Below, one piece after another: positions 36,174 to 45,754 of a stretch of DNA of 64,000 nucleotides. The stretch covers positions 248,001 to 312,000 of the forward strand of contig NZ_JNAI01000010.1 in NCBI RefSeq assembly GCF_000759855.1, read 5' to 3'. Source of the DNA: Prochlorococcus marinus str. MIT 9107. Its GTDB lineage: Bacteria > Cyanobacteriota > Cyanobacteriia > PCC-6307 > Cyanobiaceae. The translations under genes were made by a program, and so were the position numbers. The notes beneath the pieces are model-generated. The model was not told where the DNA came from and made no database searches. It worked only from the letters and a program-made list of their open reading frames with translations. Every line of letters begins with the position of its first letter. Position 1 is the stretch's first letter.

Positions 36174-36686
36174 ATGCCAAATATAAATCTTATCTATTAT
36201 TTAATTGCAGGTACCATTTGTGGAGCTTTAGCTCTTAAGACGGGTATTCCCGCAGCTCCCCTTGTAGGCGCTTTAATAGGAGCAAGCATAGTTAGCATCA
36301 GTGGCAAAATCGATATAGCAGAGTGGCCAGTTGGTACCAGAACGATATTAGAAATTGGAATTGGAACAGTTATTGGTACATCGTTAACTAAAGAATCATT
36401 AGTTGATCTTTAAAACTTATGGAAGCCAGCGATTTTAATAACTTTTACTTTAGTTGTTACTGGATTAGCAATTGGATTGTGGACAAGCAGATTAATTAAT
36501 ATTGATGTAATAACAACAATTCTTGGCGCTGCACCTGGAGGTATAAGCGGTATGAGTCTTGTAGGATCAGAATATGGAGTAGGAGCTGCAGTTGCGACTC
36601 TTCATGCTGTAAGGTTGATTACTGTGCTTTTAATTCTTCCTTTAATTGTAAAATGTTTGAACTGGTTTGGATTAATAAAATCTTAA
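36174..36686 (+). pseudogene. AbrB-duplication family membrane protein with one in-frame stop
   Basis: Codons 1-79 (ALKTGIPAAPLVGALIGASI, IGIGTVIGTSLTKESL) and the later part (TTILGAAPGGISGMSLVGSE, ITVLLILPLIVK) are in the same frame. They are separated only by TAA at 36411-36413 and a 21-codon stretch (NLWKPAILITFTLVVTGLAI) that continues the protein. Read through, it is 170 residues with several membrane helices, the size of single-unit AbrB-like proteins once called putative ammonia monooxygenases. A single base change (for example AAA or CAA to TAA) explains it. Function of the family is unclear. Confidence 0.75.
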
Positions 36687-36726
36687 ATATCTATAGACAT
36701 ATTTCTAATAAAAGATATTTTTAAAT

Positions 36727-36733
36727 AGGAGGT
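36727..36733 (+). promoter_or_regulatory. Strong Shine-Dalgarno (AGGAGGT)
   Basis: A full AGGAGGT lies 9 bases before the ATG at 36743. Such complete sites are scarce elsewhere in this window, so translation of this exported protein is probably high. Confidence 0.7.
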
Positions 36734-36742
36734 AAAAGTTCA

Positions 36743-37192
36743 ATGCAAAGATGTAAAAAAAAATTAATTTTTTTAACCCTAGGGATCATTTCTCCTCTAT
36801 CACTTCAAACATACAAAGTTAATGCAGGCTCATTTGGAGCAGAAATTTTTTGTACCATGAGAGATGGAGGTAATGACCATGAAAGTAGTTGGGATGCAGC
36901 ATATACATATATAAAAAAACAAAAAGGGGGGTTTTTCAAAGTATCACCTAAACAAGCAGCAGCACAAATTACTGAATCTGTAATAAGGGATAGAGAAACC
37001 TTCAGTTATTGCGTGCAATACTTAAATAAACTTCATCCAAATAGAAAACTAATAAGAGAATTAGAACAAGAAGAAGAAAGAAAAGAAAAAGAAGCTCAAG
37101 AAAAGGCAGAGAAGAGAAAACAGTTAGAAAGAGAACTAGAAGAGGCTAATGAAGATTTTTCAGAAGAGGTAATTGACAGATATAGCTATTAA
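36743..37192 (+). CDS. Exported hypothetical protein with charged C-terminal helix
   Basis: A 149-residue protein. The signal peptide is about 1-28 (KKKLIFLTLGIISPLSLQ, then VNA with a likely cut before GSFGAE). The mature N-terminal domain has two Cys (EIFCTM, FSYCVQY) and an aromatic helix region. The C-terminus is a long Glu/Lys helix (about 112-140) that could be a coiled coil. A strong ribosome-binding site precedes it. No family recognised, but it resembles a picocyanobacterial periplasmic protein type. Confidence 0.7.
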   Translation: MQRCKKKLIFLTLGIISPLSLQTYKVNAGSFGAEIFCTMRDGGNDHESSWDAAYTYIKKQKGGFFKVSPKQAAAQITESVIRDRETFSYCVQYLNKLHPNRKLIRELEQEEERKEKEAQEKAEKRKQLERELEEANEDFSEEVIDRYSY

Positions 37193-37358
37193 TTAAATAT
37201 TTGATATTTTTCAATTTTTTTAATAAATATATAGCGAATTTTGTTTTGTATCTAACAACACGAAATTATATTTTTACAGTTGAATTTTGGCAAAAAAGAC
37301 AAATAAATATTGACTTTTGATATATTCAAGCGATTATTTATTTAACTAAATATTCTGA

Positions 37359-37760
37359 ATGCATATTAATGATGCGGTGTTTTTAGAGGATTTATGTCCT
37401 AAGTTCAGATTTAGACAATGGCGAAAATCAATTCATAGATTTACTGGCAAAAGTTGTATATATTGCGGGAAACCATCTGAATCCATTGACCATGTACTAC
37501 CACGTAGCCAAGGCGGCTTAAGTACCACAGAAAATTGCGTGCCTGCATGTCTTTCTTGTAATGGGGATAAATCGGATGAAAATGCATTAAGTTGGTATAG
37601 AAGACAAAAATTTTATGATCCTAGAAGAGCAATGGCTATAAGAGCTTGGCTTGAAGGAGACTTAAGATTAGCTATAAGATTATTGCAATGGGCTAATCCT
37701 AATTTCAAGAAAAGTAATAAGCATTATGAAAATAATGAATCAGAATATAAAGCAGCGTGA
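37359..37760 (+). CDS. HNH endonuclease-family protein
   Basis: 133 residues. The HNH core is complete: CIYCG as the first zinc pair, SIDHVLPRSQGG with the catalytic His, then ENCVPACLSCNGDKSD with Asn and the second zinc pair. The N-terminus is basic (RFRQWRKSIHRF) and the C-terminus helical, fitting nucleic acid binding. No intron, restriction or phage gene adjoins it. Stand-alone HNH proteins of this type are common in cyanobacteria; the target is unknown. Confidence 0.85.
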   Translation: MHINDAVFLEDLCPKFRFRQWRKSIHRFTGKSCIYCGKPSESIDHVLPRSQGGLSTTENCVPACLSCNGDKSDENALSWYRRQKFYDPRRAMAIRAWLEGDLRLAIRLLQWANPNFKKSNKHYENNESEYKAA

Positions 37761-37991
37761 TTACCAAACATTACATATTTTTCTAGAGTTATAACTCTCA
37801 CATATATTGCCTAATTCTATTGGCGATTCTGGGAATATTAAAATTGTCGAAAATGAAATCAGAAGGACAAATATTTTTTGATAGAATTTAAAATTAACTA
37901 ACCTGATTTCTTTTTCTATCAGACAAGTATTAGTTTTACTAATGCAAAAAGTTTTTGATTGTAAATCAGGCTTAACAGCTATCTTCATCAT
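37761..37991 (-). CDS. Small hypothetical protein with one membrane segment
   Basis: 76 residues, possibly starting at the second Met (MKIAVKPD). It has a hydrophobic stretch at about 40-54 (KIFVLLISFSTILIF) and four Cys. Its stop abuts the HNH stop exactly (37760/37761), and it is divergent from the epimerase gene by 32 bases. The tight packing favours a real gene, but there is no recognisable family. Confidence 0.45.
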   Translation of the reverse strand: MMKIAVKPDLQSKTFCISKTNTCLIEKEIRLVNFKFYQKIFVLLISFSTILIFPESPIELGNICESYNSRKICNVW

Positions 37992-38023
37992 TATTTAATA
38001 CATATGTACTACTCTAGCGCCGC

Positions 38024-38902
38024 ATGAAGAATCACGCAAGTTCACTAAATAATGAAAATAAATTTTTAATCTTGGGATGTGGTTTTAGCGGTAGTTTCTT
38101 TGCAAATACCATAAGACAATTAGGTTGTACTGCTTTAACAAGTTCGAGATCTGAAAAGAAAGATCCTAATAGTTTTGTTTTTAACAGTGCTAACGGTATA
38201 GTTCCTAATGATAAAATTTTTGATGGAGTAACTCATGTACTTAGTTGCATACCCCCCGATAAAAATGGTAATGATCCAGTACTAAAAAGTCTAAAAGGAA
38301 AGCTCCAAAATTTGTCACTTGAATGGGTTGGATATTTATCTACTACAGGAGTATATGGGAATACCAAAGGTGACTGGGTATCTGAGATTGACGAACCTAA
38401 TCCTTTTCAAAAGAGAAGCCATAATAGATTAAATTGTGAAAGAGAATGGATTGAATCTGGTTTGCCAGCACAAATCTTTAGGTTACCAGGTATTTATGGA
38501 CCAGGAAGGTCCACTTTTGAAGCAATTAAAAATCAAAAAATTCGCGTCATCTCTAAAAAACATCAAGTATTTTCAAGGATTCATGTTGCTGATATTACAA
38601 ATGCAATTATCTTTCTATTACAAAATAAAGATTCCTTGAAGTTTCACCAAATTATTAATATTGCAGATGATGAACCCTGTTCTCAAATAGAAGTTATTCA
38701 ATATTGCTACGATCTACTTGGCTTAAGAATGCCAAAGCCTATTTTATTTGAAGAAGCAAAAAAGGAATTATCAGCTATCGCGCAATCTTTTTGGATGGAA
38801 AATAGAAGAGTTTCTAATAAACTATTATGCGAAACACTTGGTTATAAACTAATTTATAAAAACTATAAAATAGGTTTAAAAGATTGCTTTTTAAATATTT
38901 AA
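38024..38902 (+). CDS. NAD-dependent epimerase/dehydratase-like (extended SDR) protein
   Basis: 292 residues. The Rossmann nucleotide motif LILGCGFSGSFFANTI is at about 15-30, LSTTGVYGNTKGDWV carries the SDR tyrosine region, and IFRLPGIYGPGRS is a typical extended-SDR segment. It resembles YeeZ-type atypical SDRs, whose substrate is unknown. It lies 25 bases upstream of pdxA on the same strand. Confidence 0.75.
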   Translation: MKNHASSLNNENKFLILGCGFSGSFFANTIRQLGCTALTSSRSEKKDPNSFVFNSANGIVPNDKIFDGVTHVLSCIPPDKNGNDPVLKSLKGKLQNLSLEWVGYLSTTGVYGNTKGDWVSEIDEPNPFQKRSHNRLNCEREWIESGLPAQIFRLPGIYGPGRSTFEAIKNQKIRVISKKHQVFSRIHVADITNAIIFLLQNKDSLKFHQIINIADDEPCSQIEVIQYCYDLLGLRMPKPILFEEAKKELSAIAQSFWMENRRVSNKLLCETLGYKLIYKNYKIGLKDCFLNI

Positions 38903-38927
38903 AAATTAATCAATTTAAAAACTTTTT

Positions 38928-39962
38928 ATGAATTTTAAAAATACAAATCAAGCATTAAAAATAGTATTAAGCGTTGGAGATGAATCTGGTATTGGACCTG
39001 AAATAATCTTAAAAGCTCTTTATTCTAATGAGATGCCAGAAAATATTGACTTCATATTAGTTGGTTCAAAAGAAAATTTACAAAATACATATAGACACCT
39101 AAGATCTCTAGGACTGAAAAACCTCGCAAATCCTGACAATCTACAAATCCATGATTTCGGAATTTCTTTATCTGAAAATGAATCTAAAGCAAGTTATGGT
39201 GATTCAAGTTTCTTGTACTTAACAAAAGCAATTGAAATTGTAAAACAGTATCCTAATTCAGCACTTGTAACTGGACCAATCTGCAAGAAATCATGGTCAC
39301 TAGCAGGGCATTATTTCTCTGGTCAAACTGAACTATTAGCAAAATCGTGTGGAGTAAAAAATGTTGGAATGTTATTCACAGCTAAATCACCCATTACAGG
39401 TTGGAGATTCAATACTTTATTAGCTACAACCCACATAGCTCTTAGTGAGGTCCCCAAGAAATTAACTAAAGAATTAATCCATTCAAAATTAAATCTTTTC
39501 AAAGACTTTTGTAGTAATTATATTGATAAACCTATTTTAAAAGTCGCCGGCTTAAACCCTCATGCTGGTGAAGAAGGTATTTTGGGTAATGAAGAAAAAG
39601 ATTGGCTCAATGATGCATTGATAGATTGGCATGAGAAAAATAGAGATATTAACTTATTAGGCCCTTTATCACCGGATAGTTGCTGGAATTCTTCCGCAAA
39701 AGCTTGGAGAGATAAAAATGCTGAAAAACATGATGGCATTCTTGCTATGTATCATGATCAAGGTTTAATCCCAATGAAAGTTATAGCTCTTAATTACTCA
39801 GTTAATACCACAATAGGTTTACCTTTCATAAGAACATCTCCAGATCATGGAACAGGATTTGACATTGCTGGAAAAGGAATAGCTCAATCTCAAAGCATGA
39901 TTGAGGCCATAAAGGGTGCCATAGAAATGACTAAAAATTTAAGACTGCTTAACACGCATTAA
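38928..39962 (+). CDS. pdxA: PdxA, 4-hydroxythreonine-4-phosphate dehydrogenase
   Basis: It oxidises 4-phosphohydroxy-threonine in the DXP-dependent pathway to vitamin B6. Metal-binding histidines are in TTHIALSEVP, GLNPHAGEEG and AMYHDQGLIPMK; SVGDESGIGPEI is the N-terminal signature. 344 residues, full length. Its 3' end overlaps the convergent accB by 24 bases, so their last codons share DNA. Confidence 0.95.
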   Translation: MNFKNTNQALKIVLSVGDESGIGPEIILKALYSNEMPENIDFILVGSKENLQNTYRHLRSLGLKNLANPDNLQIHDFGISLSENESKASYGDSSFLYLTKAIEIVKQYPNSALVTGPICKKSWSLAGHYFSGQTELLAKSCGVKNVGMLFTAKSPITGWRFNTLLATTHIALSEVPKKLTKELIHSKLNLFKDFCSNYIDKPILKVAGLNPHAGEEGILGNEEKDWLNDALIDWHEKNRDINLLGPLSPDSCWNSSAKAWRDKNAEKHDGILAMYHDQGLIPMKVIALNYSVNTTIGLPFIRTSPDHGTGFDIAGKGIAQSQSMIEAIKGAIEMTKNLRLLNTH

Positions 39963-40445
39963 AACTTGACCAAATTCAACTGGGGTTCCATTTTCAACAA
40001 GAATCTCTATTATTTCAGAGTTGAATTCAGATTCAATTTCATTCATTAATTTCATCGCTTCCAAAATGCAAATAGTTTGGCCTACCTTAACATTACTTCC
40101 TATTTCGACGAATGGATCCTCCCCTGGCGCTGCAGCCCTATAGAAGGTCCCAACCATAGGAGAAGTCACATCAGTGAGGTCTGAACGCCCAGGAGGCGCT
40201 ACCTGAGGAGATTCGAGATCATTAACTATCGAGACATTATCATTTATAGATTTTTGATTAGGAATTGTTTGCCTATCAAATGAAGTATTAGAAACTATAT
40301 TATTAGTAACTTGGTTCTGATCAAATAAATTCCGTTTTATTTCAAGTTTAAAATCTTCTCCCTCTAGTAAGAATTCTTGAATATCGCTTGTAGAGATTTT
40401 CTCTATTAAGCGATTTAAGTCTTCATGATCTAATTTCATAGCCAT
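39939..40445 (-). CDS. accB: AccB, biotin carboxyl carrier protein of acetyl-CoA carboxylase
   Basis: It carries biotin between the carboxylase and transferase of acetyl-CoA carboxylase for fatty acid synthesis. The biotinylated Lys is in ILEAMKLMNEI, within the C-terminal biotinyl domain (about 90-168); PMVGTFYRAAAPG is the typical entry. The middle linker is Asn/Ser-rich. Its start overlaps the efp stop by one base (TAATG), so it is translationally coupled to efp, an order I recall from other cyanobacteria. Confidence 0.96.
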   Translation of the reverse strand: MAMKLDHEDLNRLIEKISTSDIQEFLLEGEDFKLEIKRNLFDQNQVTNNIVSNTSFDRQTIPNQKSINDNVSIVNDLESPQVAPPGRSDLTDVTSPMVGTFYRAAAPGEDPFVEIGSNVKVGQTICILEAMKLMNEIESEFNSEIIEILVENGTPVEFGQVLMRVKQS

Positions 40446-41005
40446 TAATTCTCCCGTCCAAGATAACTATCGTTACGAGTATCAACTTTAATCATTTCTC
40501 CCACAGAAATAAATAAAGGAACCATAACTTGAGCACCTGTCTCTAGAATAGCTGGTTTAGTGCCCCCACTAGCAGTATCACCTTTAACTCCAGGATCAGT
40601 TTCTGTAACTTTCAAAGTAATAGATATTGGAAGTTCCACTTCTAAAACTTTACCATTATGGAAAATTACATTAACCTCCATTCCTTCTTTCAAATACTTT
40701 GATCCTTTACCAATTTGGTCAGAGGAAAGTCTTGTCTCCTCAAAACTTGTCATATCCATAAAAACATAATCTCCAGACTCCACATAAGTGTGTTGCAGGT
40801 TAGACTTCTCAAGGATAGCCTGCTGTACTGATTCTCCGGCACGAAAAGTTTTTTCAACCACATTGCCGCTTTGAACTGATTTTAATTTTGTTCGCACGAA
40901 AGCTGAACCTTTACCAGGCTTGACATGTAGAAATTCTACAACACGCCAAACTTGTCCATCTAATTCGATGGTAGTACCTGTGCGAAAATCGTTACTGGAA
41001 ATCAT
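40445..41005 (-). CDS. efp: EF-P, elongation factor P
   Basis: It relieves ribosome stalling at polyproline. The start at 41005 gives the normal N-terminus [17 protein letters not shown] and 186 residues; an upstream in-frame Met at 41041 adds 12 atypical residues. The tip of domain [11 protein letters not shown], has the conserved basic residue that docks in the peptidyl-transferase centre. The three OB-like domains are complete. accB is directly downstream. The divergent PPIase starts only 43 bases away, so their promoters overlap. Confidence 0.95.
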   Translation of the reverse strand: MISSNDFRTGTTIELDGQVWRVVEFLHVKPGKGSAFVRTKLKSVQSGNVVEKTFRAGESVQQAILEKSNLQHTYVESGDYVFMDMTSFEETRLSSDQIGKGSKYLKEGMEVNVIFHNGKVLEVELPISITLKVTETDPGVKGDTASGGTKPAILETGAQVMVPLFISVGEMIKVDTRNDSYLGREN

Positions 41006-41048
41006 TCCTGTATTACATCCCCAAGGATCATAAACCTGCAAGAGTGCT

Positions 41049-42140
41049 ATGCAAAAATTCTTATCAAATCAGAACAAACTTTTCTTAATCTTATTAATCA
41101 TAATTTTACAGTTTTTTCTCTTTAAACCCATTAAAGTGCTTGCTGATTTACCGACTGGAAATGCGGTAAAAGACCCTAATGCGATCCTCAGAAACGCACT
41201 CCCTATAAAGCAAGTTGAGTTGAAAGAGATTCAGCACAAACTGGAAGAGACTAGTGATCTTGTAAGAGGAGGAAGATGGCCCGCCCTTACGAAAACTGTT
41301 ACAAAATGTCAATCTTTACTTAAAAAATACCAAAGTCGAATTATTCAAGAACTACCAAACGATAAGAAGAAAATTGCTGAAAAAATATTTTTAGAACTCA
41401 AAGAAAATTTTGATAGCCTTCAAGATCATTCCAAATCAAAGGATAAATACTCATTTATAGCAACTCGAAAAGAGGCTTTAGATAAAATAGGTGGATTAGA
41501 AGAATATTTTCTACCAAATCAATTTCCTTACTATATTCCAGAAGAGTTTGATAATTTACCAAGATTACTAGGACGAGCAAAAGTTAATATAAAAACTTCC
41601 AAAGGAGAAATGAACGCCATTGTGGATGGATTTAACGCCCCGCTTACAGCAGGAGCATTTATAGATTTATCTTCAAAAAATTTCTATAAAGATTTACCCA
41701 TTAACAGAGCAGAAGAATTTTTTGTTCTTCAAACAGGTGATCCAATTGGTGAAGCAATTGGTTATGTGGATCCTGAAACAAATAAAGAACGACATGTCCC
41801 TCTCGAAATTAGAATTCCTGGCGAAAAGGATACTTTTTATAATCAAACTTTTGAAGACTTAGGCCTTTACACAGAAACGCCAACATTACCATTCGCAACG
41901 CTTGGAACTCTAGGTTGGTCTCACTCAAATACCGCAGTTGATGACGGCTCATCGCAATTTTTCTTCTTTTTATATGAGGCAGAATTAAATCCAGCAGGCC
42001 GGAATCTAATTGATGGAAGGAATGCTGCCTTTGGTTATCTTGTAGATGGTTTTGAGGTATTAGAAGAGCTAACCAAAGATGACACAATAATCTCCATTGA
42101 TGTTTTAGAAGGGATTGAAAACCTCAAGTTACATGCATAA
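41049..42140 (+). CDS. Exported cyclophilin-type peptidyl-prolyl isomerase (TLP40/CYP38-like)
   Basis: 363 residues. The signal peptide spans about 1-32 ([16 protein letters not shown], cut near VLA-DLP). A helical N-terminal domain follows (about 45-170), and then a cyclophilin domain ([58 protein letters not shown]). The layout matches the thylakoid-lumen TLP40/CYP38 family involved in photosystem II assembly. Its 3' end overlaps thiL by 8 bases. Confidence 0.88.
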   Translation: MQKFLSNQNKLFLILLIIILQFFLFKPIKVLADLPTGNAVKDPNAILRNALPIKQVELKEIQHKLEETSDLVRGGRWPALTKTVTKCQSLLKKYQSRIIQELPNDKKKIAEKIFLELKENFDSLQDHSKSKDKYSFIATRKEALDKIGGLEEYFLPNQFPYYIPEEFDNLPRLLGRAKVNIKTSKGEMNAIVDGFNAPLTAGAFIDLSSKNFYKDLPINRAEEFFVLQTGDPIGEAIGYVDPETNKERHVPLEIRIPGEKDTFYNQTFEDLGLYTETPTLPFATLGTLGWSHSNTAVDDGSSQFFFFLYEAELNPAGRNLIDGRNAAFGYLVDGFEVLEELTKDDTIISIDVLEGIENLKLHA

Positions 42141-43119
42141 AGAAATTTTAGAAGACATAGGTGAAAAAGAATTAATAAATAGACTTGGGAAATTTATGCC
42201 TAAAAATCAAGTTTCAGATGATTGCGCTTTAATCAAAGCTCAAAATAATAACTTACTTGTTAATAATGATTCTTTGGTAGAAAATGTTCATTTCAGCGAC
42301 GTTACTATTTGCCCTCAAGACCTTGGATGGAAAGCAGTTGCCTGCAACATCTCTGACTTATTATCCAGTGGTAGTAAAAAAACGATAGGAATTACCATAA
42401 GTCTAATTCTACCTGCCAAAACTGAGTGGATTTGGGTTGAAGAGTTATATAAAGGGATAAATAAAGCTTTAAAAAAATATGGTGGGATAATTCTTGGAGG
42501 AGATTGCTCAAAGGGGGATCAAAAAACCATATCAATTACAGCCTTTGGAATTCAAGGAGAACTTGAATTACGAAGAAACGCGTGTAAACCAGGAGAGATT
42601 ATTTTAACTACAGGAATTCATGGTCTTAGCAAACTGGGATTTATGATACAAAATAAAATTGATTTTGATAGTAGTACTTCTCTTAATCAAAGATTAATCA
42701 GTAAGTCTGTTGAACATTTTTGTCGTCCTAAAGTTTACCCAAATTTTCTAAAAAATCTTCTTAAAACTCGTTCGAATAAAAAAATAACGAGAATAGGATG
42801 TACTGATAGCAGTGATGGTCTATTTCAAGCTGTACAAGATTTAGCGATCGCTAGCAAATGTAAAGCAATTATGAATTATGAAAAAATACCTAAAGATAAG
42901 GACTGGCCAAAAGGAGACAAATGGGACGAATATTATTTTTTTGGAGGTGAGGATTACGAATTAGTTTTCTCATTACCCAAAAGATGGGCAAAAAATTTAT
43001 CTAAACTTGATAAAAATATTAGCGAAATTGGTTATTTTGCTAATGGTGAACCATCAATAGAATTTAAGGATAGTAATAAAAATAAACTACTGAAAAACAA
43101 ACCTTTCAAGCACTTTTAA
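42133..43119 (+). CDS. thiL: ThiL, thiamine-monophosphate kinase
   Basis: It phosphorylates thiamine monophosphate to thiamine pyrophosphate. The PurM/ThiL fold motifs are visible: DDCALIKAQNNNLLVNNDSL, the GGDCSKGDQ loop, and GCTDSSDGLFQAV. The ATG at 42133 ([12 protein letters not shown]) is preferred; an upstream TTG would lengthen the overlap with the isomerase gene. 328 residues. Its stop directly abuts the gap2 stop (43119/43120). Confidence 0.93.
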   Translation: MHKEILEDIGEKELINRLGKFMPKNQVSDDCALIKAQNNNLLVNNDSLVENVHFSDVTICPQDLGWKAVACNISDLLSSGSKKTIGITISLILPAKTEWIWVEELYKGINKALKKYGGIILGGDCSKGDQKTISITAFGIQGELELRRNACKPGEIILTTGIHGLSKLGFMIQNKIDFDSSTSLNQRLISKSVEHFCRPKVYPNFLKNLLKTRSNKKITRIGCTDSSDGLFQAVQDLAIASKCKAIMNYEKIPKDKDWPKGDKWDEYYFFGGEDYELVFSLPKRWAKNLSKLDKNISEIGYFANGEPSIEFKDSNKNKLLKNKPFKHF

Positions 43120-44142
43120 TTATACCCATTTTTTAGCAACAATCTCTGCTAAATCTACAACTCTTTGACTATAACCCCACTCGTTGTCATACCATGCGAG
43201 GACCTTAACAAGATTATCTCCGATACACATAGTAAGGTCACTATCAACAATTGATGATTCATTAGTACCTGCATAATCGCTTGACACTAATGGTTCATCT
43301 CCGTACTTAATAATTCCTTTCATTGAACCTAAAGAAGCTTCTTTAAGAGCATTATTGACTTCCTCGCTTGTGACAGATTTAGAAGATTCGAAAACGAAGT
43401 CAACTGCTGAAACGTTAGGAGTTGGAACTCTCATTGCAATTCCTGTCAACTTGCCTTTCATTTCTGGGTAAACTAATGCTACTGCTTTAGCGGCACCTGT
43501 AGAAGTGGGAACAATATTTGTAGCAGCAGCTCTAGCTCTTCTTAAATCTCTATGACTATTATCTAGAATTCTTTGATCACCAGTATAACTATGAATTGTA
43601 GTCATCAAACCTTTATTAATTCCAAAAGTTTGGTCTAAAACCTTGACAACTGGAGCTAAGCAGTTTGTAGTACAACTAGCATTACTCAAAATATCATAAT
43701 CTTTATGATTATATGTATCAGCATTAACTCCAACAACATAAGTACCCACACCAGCACCTTTCCCAGGAGCAGTTAAGATAACTTTTTTTGCTCCTACCTC
43801 CAAGTGCTTACTAGCTCCTACATCTGTATTAAAAACTCCAGTTGATTCAATAACCAAATCTACTCCCCATTCTTTCCAAGGAAGATTCATTGGGTTTCTA
43901 TCGGAGAAGCACTTAATTGTCTTGTTATTAATTACAAAAGTGTCATCTGTATATTGAATATCAACACCGTCAAGCTGGCCAAGTACAGAATCGTATTTGA
44001 GAAGATGAGCATTGGTCTTAGGATCAGAAGTGACATTAATACCAACTACCTCAATATTGGTGTAAGCGCCCCTACTAAGCCAACAACGCATAAAGTTTCG
44101 ACCAATTCTGCCAAACCCGTTAATTGCAACACGCAAAGTCAT
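43120..44142 (-). CDS. gap2: Glyceraldehyde-3-phosphate dehydrogenase, Gap2 type
   Basis: In cyanobacteria the Gap2 form works in the Calvin cycle with NADPH or [19 protein letters not shown] is the nucleotide-binding start. The catalytic Cys is in [12 protein letters not shown], and [19 protein letters not shown] is typical of the photosynthetic form. 340 residues, full length. The Gap2 assignment is from these motifs and context; the C-terminal CP12-binding tail of GapB is absent. Divergent from murC by 194 bases. Confidence 0.93.
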   Translation of the reverse strand: MTLRVAINGFGRIGRNFMRCWLSRGAYTNIEVVGINVTSDPKTNAHLLKYDSVLGQLDGVDIQYTDDTFVINNKTIKCFSDRNPMNLPWKEWGVDLVIESTGVFNTDVGASKHLEVGAKKVILTAPGKGAGVGTYVVGVNADTYNHKDYDILSNASCTTNCLAPVVKVLDQTFGINKGLMTTIHSYTGDQRILDNSHRDLRRARAAATNIVPTSTGAAKAVALVYPEMKGKLTGIAMRVPTPNVSAVDFVFESSKSVTSEEVNNALKEASLGSMKGIIKYGDEPLVSSDYAGTNESSIVDSDLTMCIGDNLVKVLAWYDNEWGYSQRVVDLAEIVAKKWV

Positions 44143-44336
44143 AACTAAAAATTTCTAAATGATTAACCTAAGTTGCTGATCATACTGAATTTTGTGCAAT
44201 AACGTAAGGTTTTTTTGATTTATTAAGCAAATAAGTCTAGTTTTGTATTAATTCAAAAACGAAAAATATTTTTTTTTAAGAAAAAATACCAAAACATTTT
44301 TTAGAAGTTATTTTAATTTTAAGTAAATAATCAACA

Positions 44337-45746
44337 TTGAATAAAGAATTACCACTAAAAAGTCATTTTCATTTTATAGGAGTTGGAGGTATTGGAATGT
44401 CTGCATTAGCAATGGGTTTACTAAAAAAAGGTTATTCAGTCTCAGGATCTGATTTAGTTGAAAACAACGAAACCAATAAATTAGAAAATTTAGGTGCACT
44501 TATCTTTACTTCTCAAATTAAACAAAATATTGAAATTGTAAATTCAAAATTTAACAACAAATTGATTAATTTTGTTGTAAGCACAGCAATCAAGTCAGAA
44601 AATGAAGAATTATCGTACTGTAGGGAAAAAAATCTACCAATAAAACATCGTTCAGAGATACTTGCAATGTTAATGAAGTCTTATACTTCATTAGCCATAG
44701 CAGGTAGCCATGGAAAAACATCAACGAGTACATTTCTTTCTACCCTACTTGAGTTATGTACTCATAATTCTTCTTCAATAACTGGAGGAATCATTCCTAT
44801 CTACAACTCAAATTGTCATTTAGAAAATACAAAATTTCTAGTAGCTGAAGTTGATGAATCTGATGGGACAATAAATAAATATAAATCTGATATTGGAATA
44901 ATTAATAACATTGATTTTGATCATTGCGATCATTTTTCTAATTTAAATGAAGTTATTTCTTCATTTAAAGATTTCGCTGCAAACTCGAAAAAATTATTAC
45001 TTAATTTTGATTGTGAAATCACTAGAAATAATTTCTATTCTGATAATAATTGGTCAAACATTACACCAACCAACGTCGCTTATGCCTTAATCCCAACTGA
45101 AATAAACAAAAATTATACTATTGGTCAATATTATGAAAGTGGAAATTTTATTAGTAGTTTAAATATTCCAATTCCAGGATTACACAATTTATCTAATATC
45201 ACCGCTGCAATAGCAACTGGAAGAATGATAGGTGTAGATTTTATAAAAATTAAAAAAAATATTAAATACCTAAAACTGCCAAAAAAAAGGTTTGAATTTA
45301 GAGGCCAAATAGATGAAAGAAATTTATATGATGATTATGCACATCATCCAAATGAAATAAAAGCAACCATTAAATTAGGAAGATTATTTATCAAGCAAAA
45401 AAGTAATAATCAATCTCAAGAAAATAGATTAATAGCTATTTTCCAACCTCATAGATACTCTAGAGTAAAGAAATTCGCTAAAGAATTTGCTAATGAATTA
45501 TCAAAAGCAGATGTAATTTACGTAACAAGTATTTATGGAGCAGGAGAAAGAAATAAAGATAAAATTAATTCAAAAATGATCACTGATCTGATTTATAAAA
45601 AGAACAAAAATGTTAGTTTCATAAATAATTATCATGAAATCATAAAGAACTTTGACGAACTAACTCAAAAAGGGGATTTAATTTTGAATATGGGGGCTGG
45701 TGATTGTCATAATTTCTGGTCGATTTTAAATGGGGAAAACAATTAA
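44337..45746 (+). CDS. murC: MurC, UDP-MurNAc-L-alanine ligase
   Basis: It adds L-Ala to UDP-MurNAc in the cytosolic phase of peptidoglycan synthesis. FIGVGGIGMSALAMG is the N-terminal nucleotide-sugar motif, AIAGSHGKTSTSTF the ATP P-loop, and DDYAHHPNEI the C-terminal domain motif. 469 residues. The start is TTG at 44337. murB follows 8 bases after the stop, forming a murC-murB-ybaB operon. Confidence 0.96.
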   Translation: MNKELPLKSHFHFIGVGGIGMSALAMGLLKKGYSVSGSDLVENNETNKLENLGALIFTSQIKQNIEIVNSKFNNKLINFVVSTAIKSENEELSYCREKNLPIKHRSEILAMLMKSYTSLAIAGSHGKTSTSTFLSTLLELCTHNSSSITGGIIPIYNSNCHLENTKFLVAEVDESDGTINKYKSDIGIINNIDFDHCDHFSNLNEVISSFKDFAANSKKLLLNFDCEITRNNFYSDNNWSNITPTNVAYALIPTEINKNYTIGQYYESGNFISSLNIPIPGLHNLSNITAAIATGRMIGVDFIKIKKNIKYLKLPKKRFEFRGQIDERNLYDDYAHHPNEIKATIKLGRLFIKQKSNNQSQENRLIAIFQPHRYSRVKKFAKEFANELSKADVIYVTSIYGAGERNKDKINSKMITDLIYKKNKNVSFINNYHEIIKNFDELTQKGDLILNMGAGDCHNFWSILNGENN

Positions 45747-45754
45747 AATAATTT

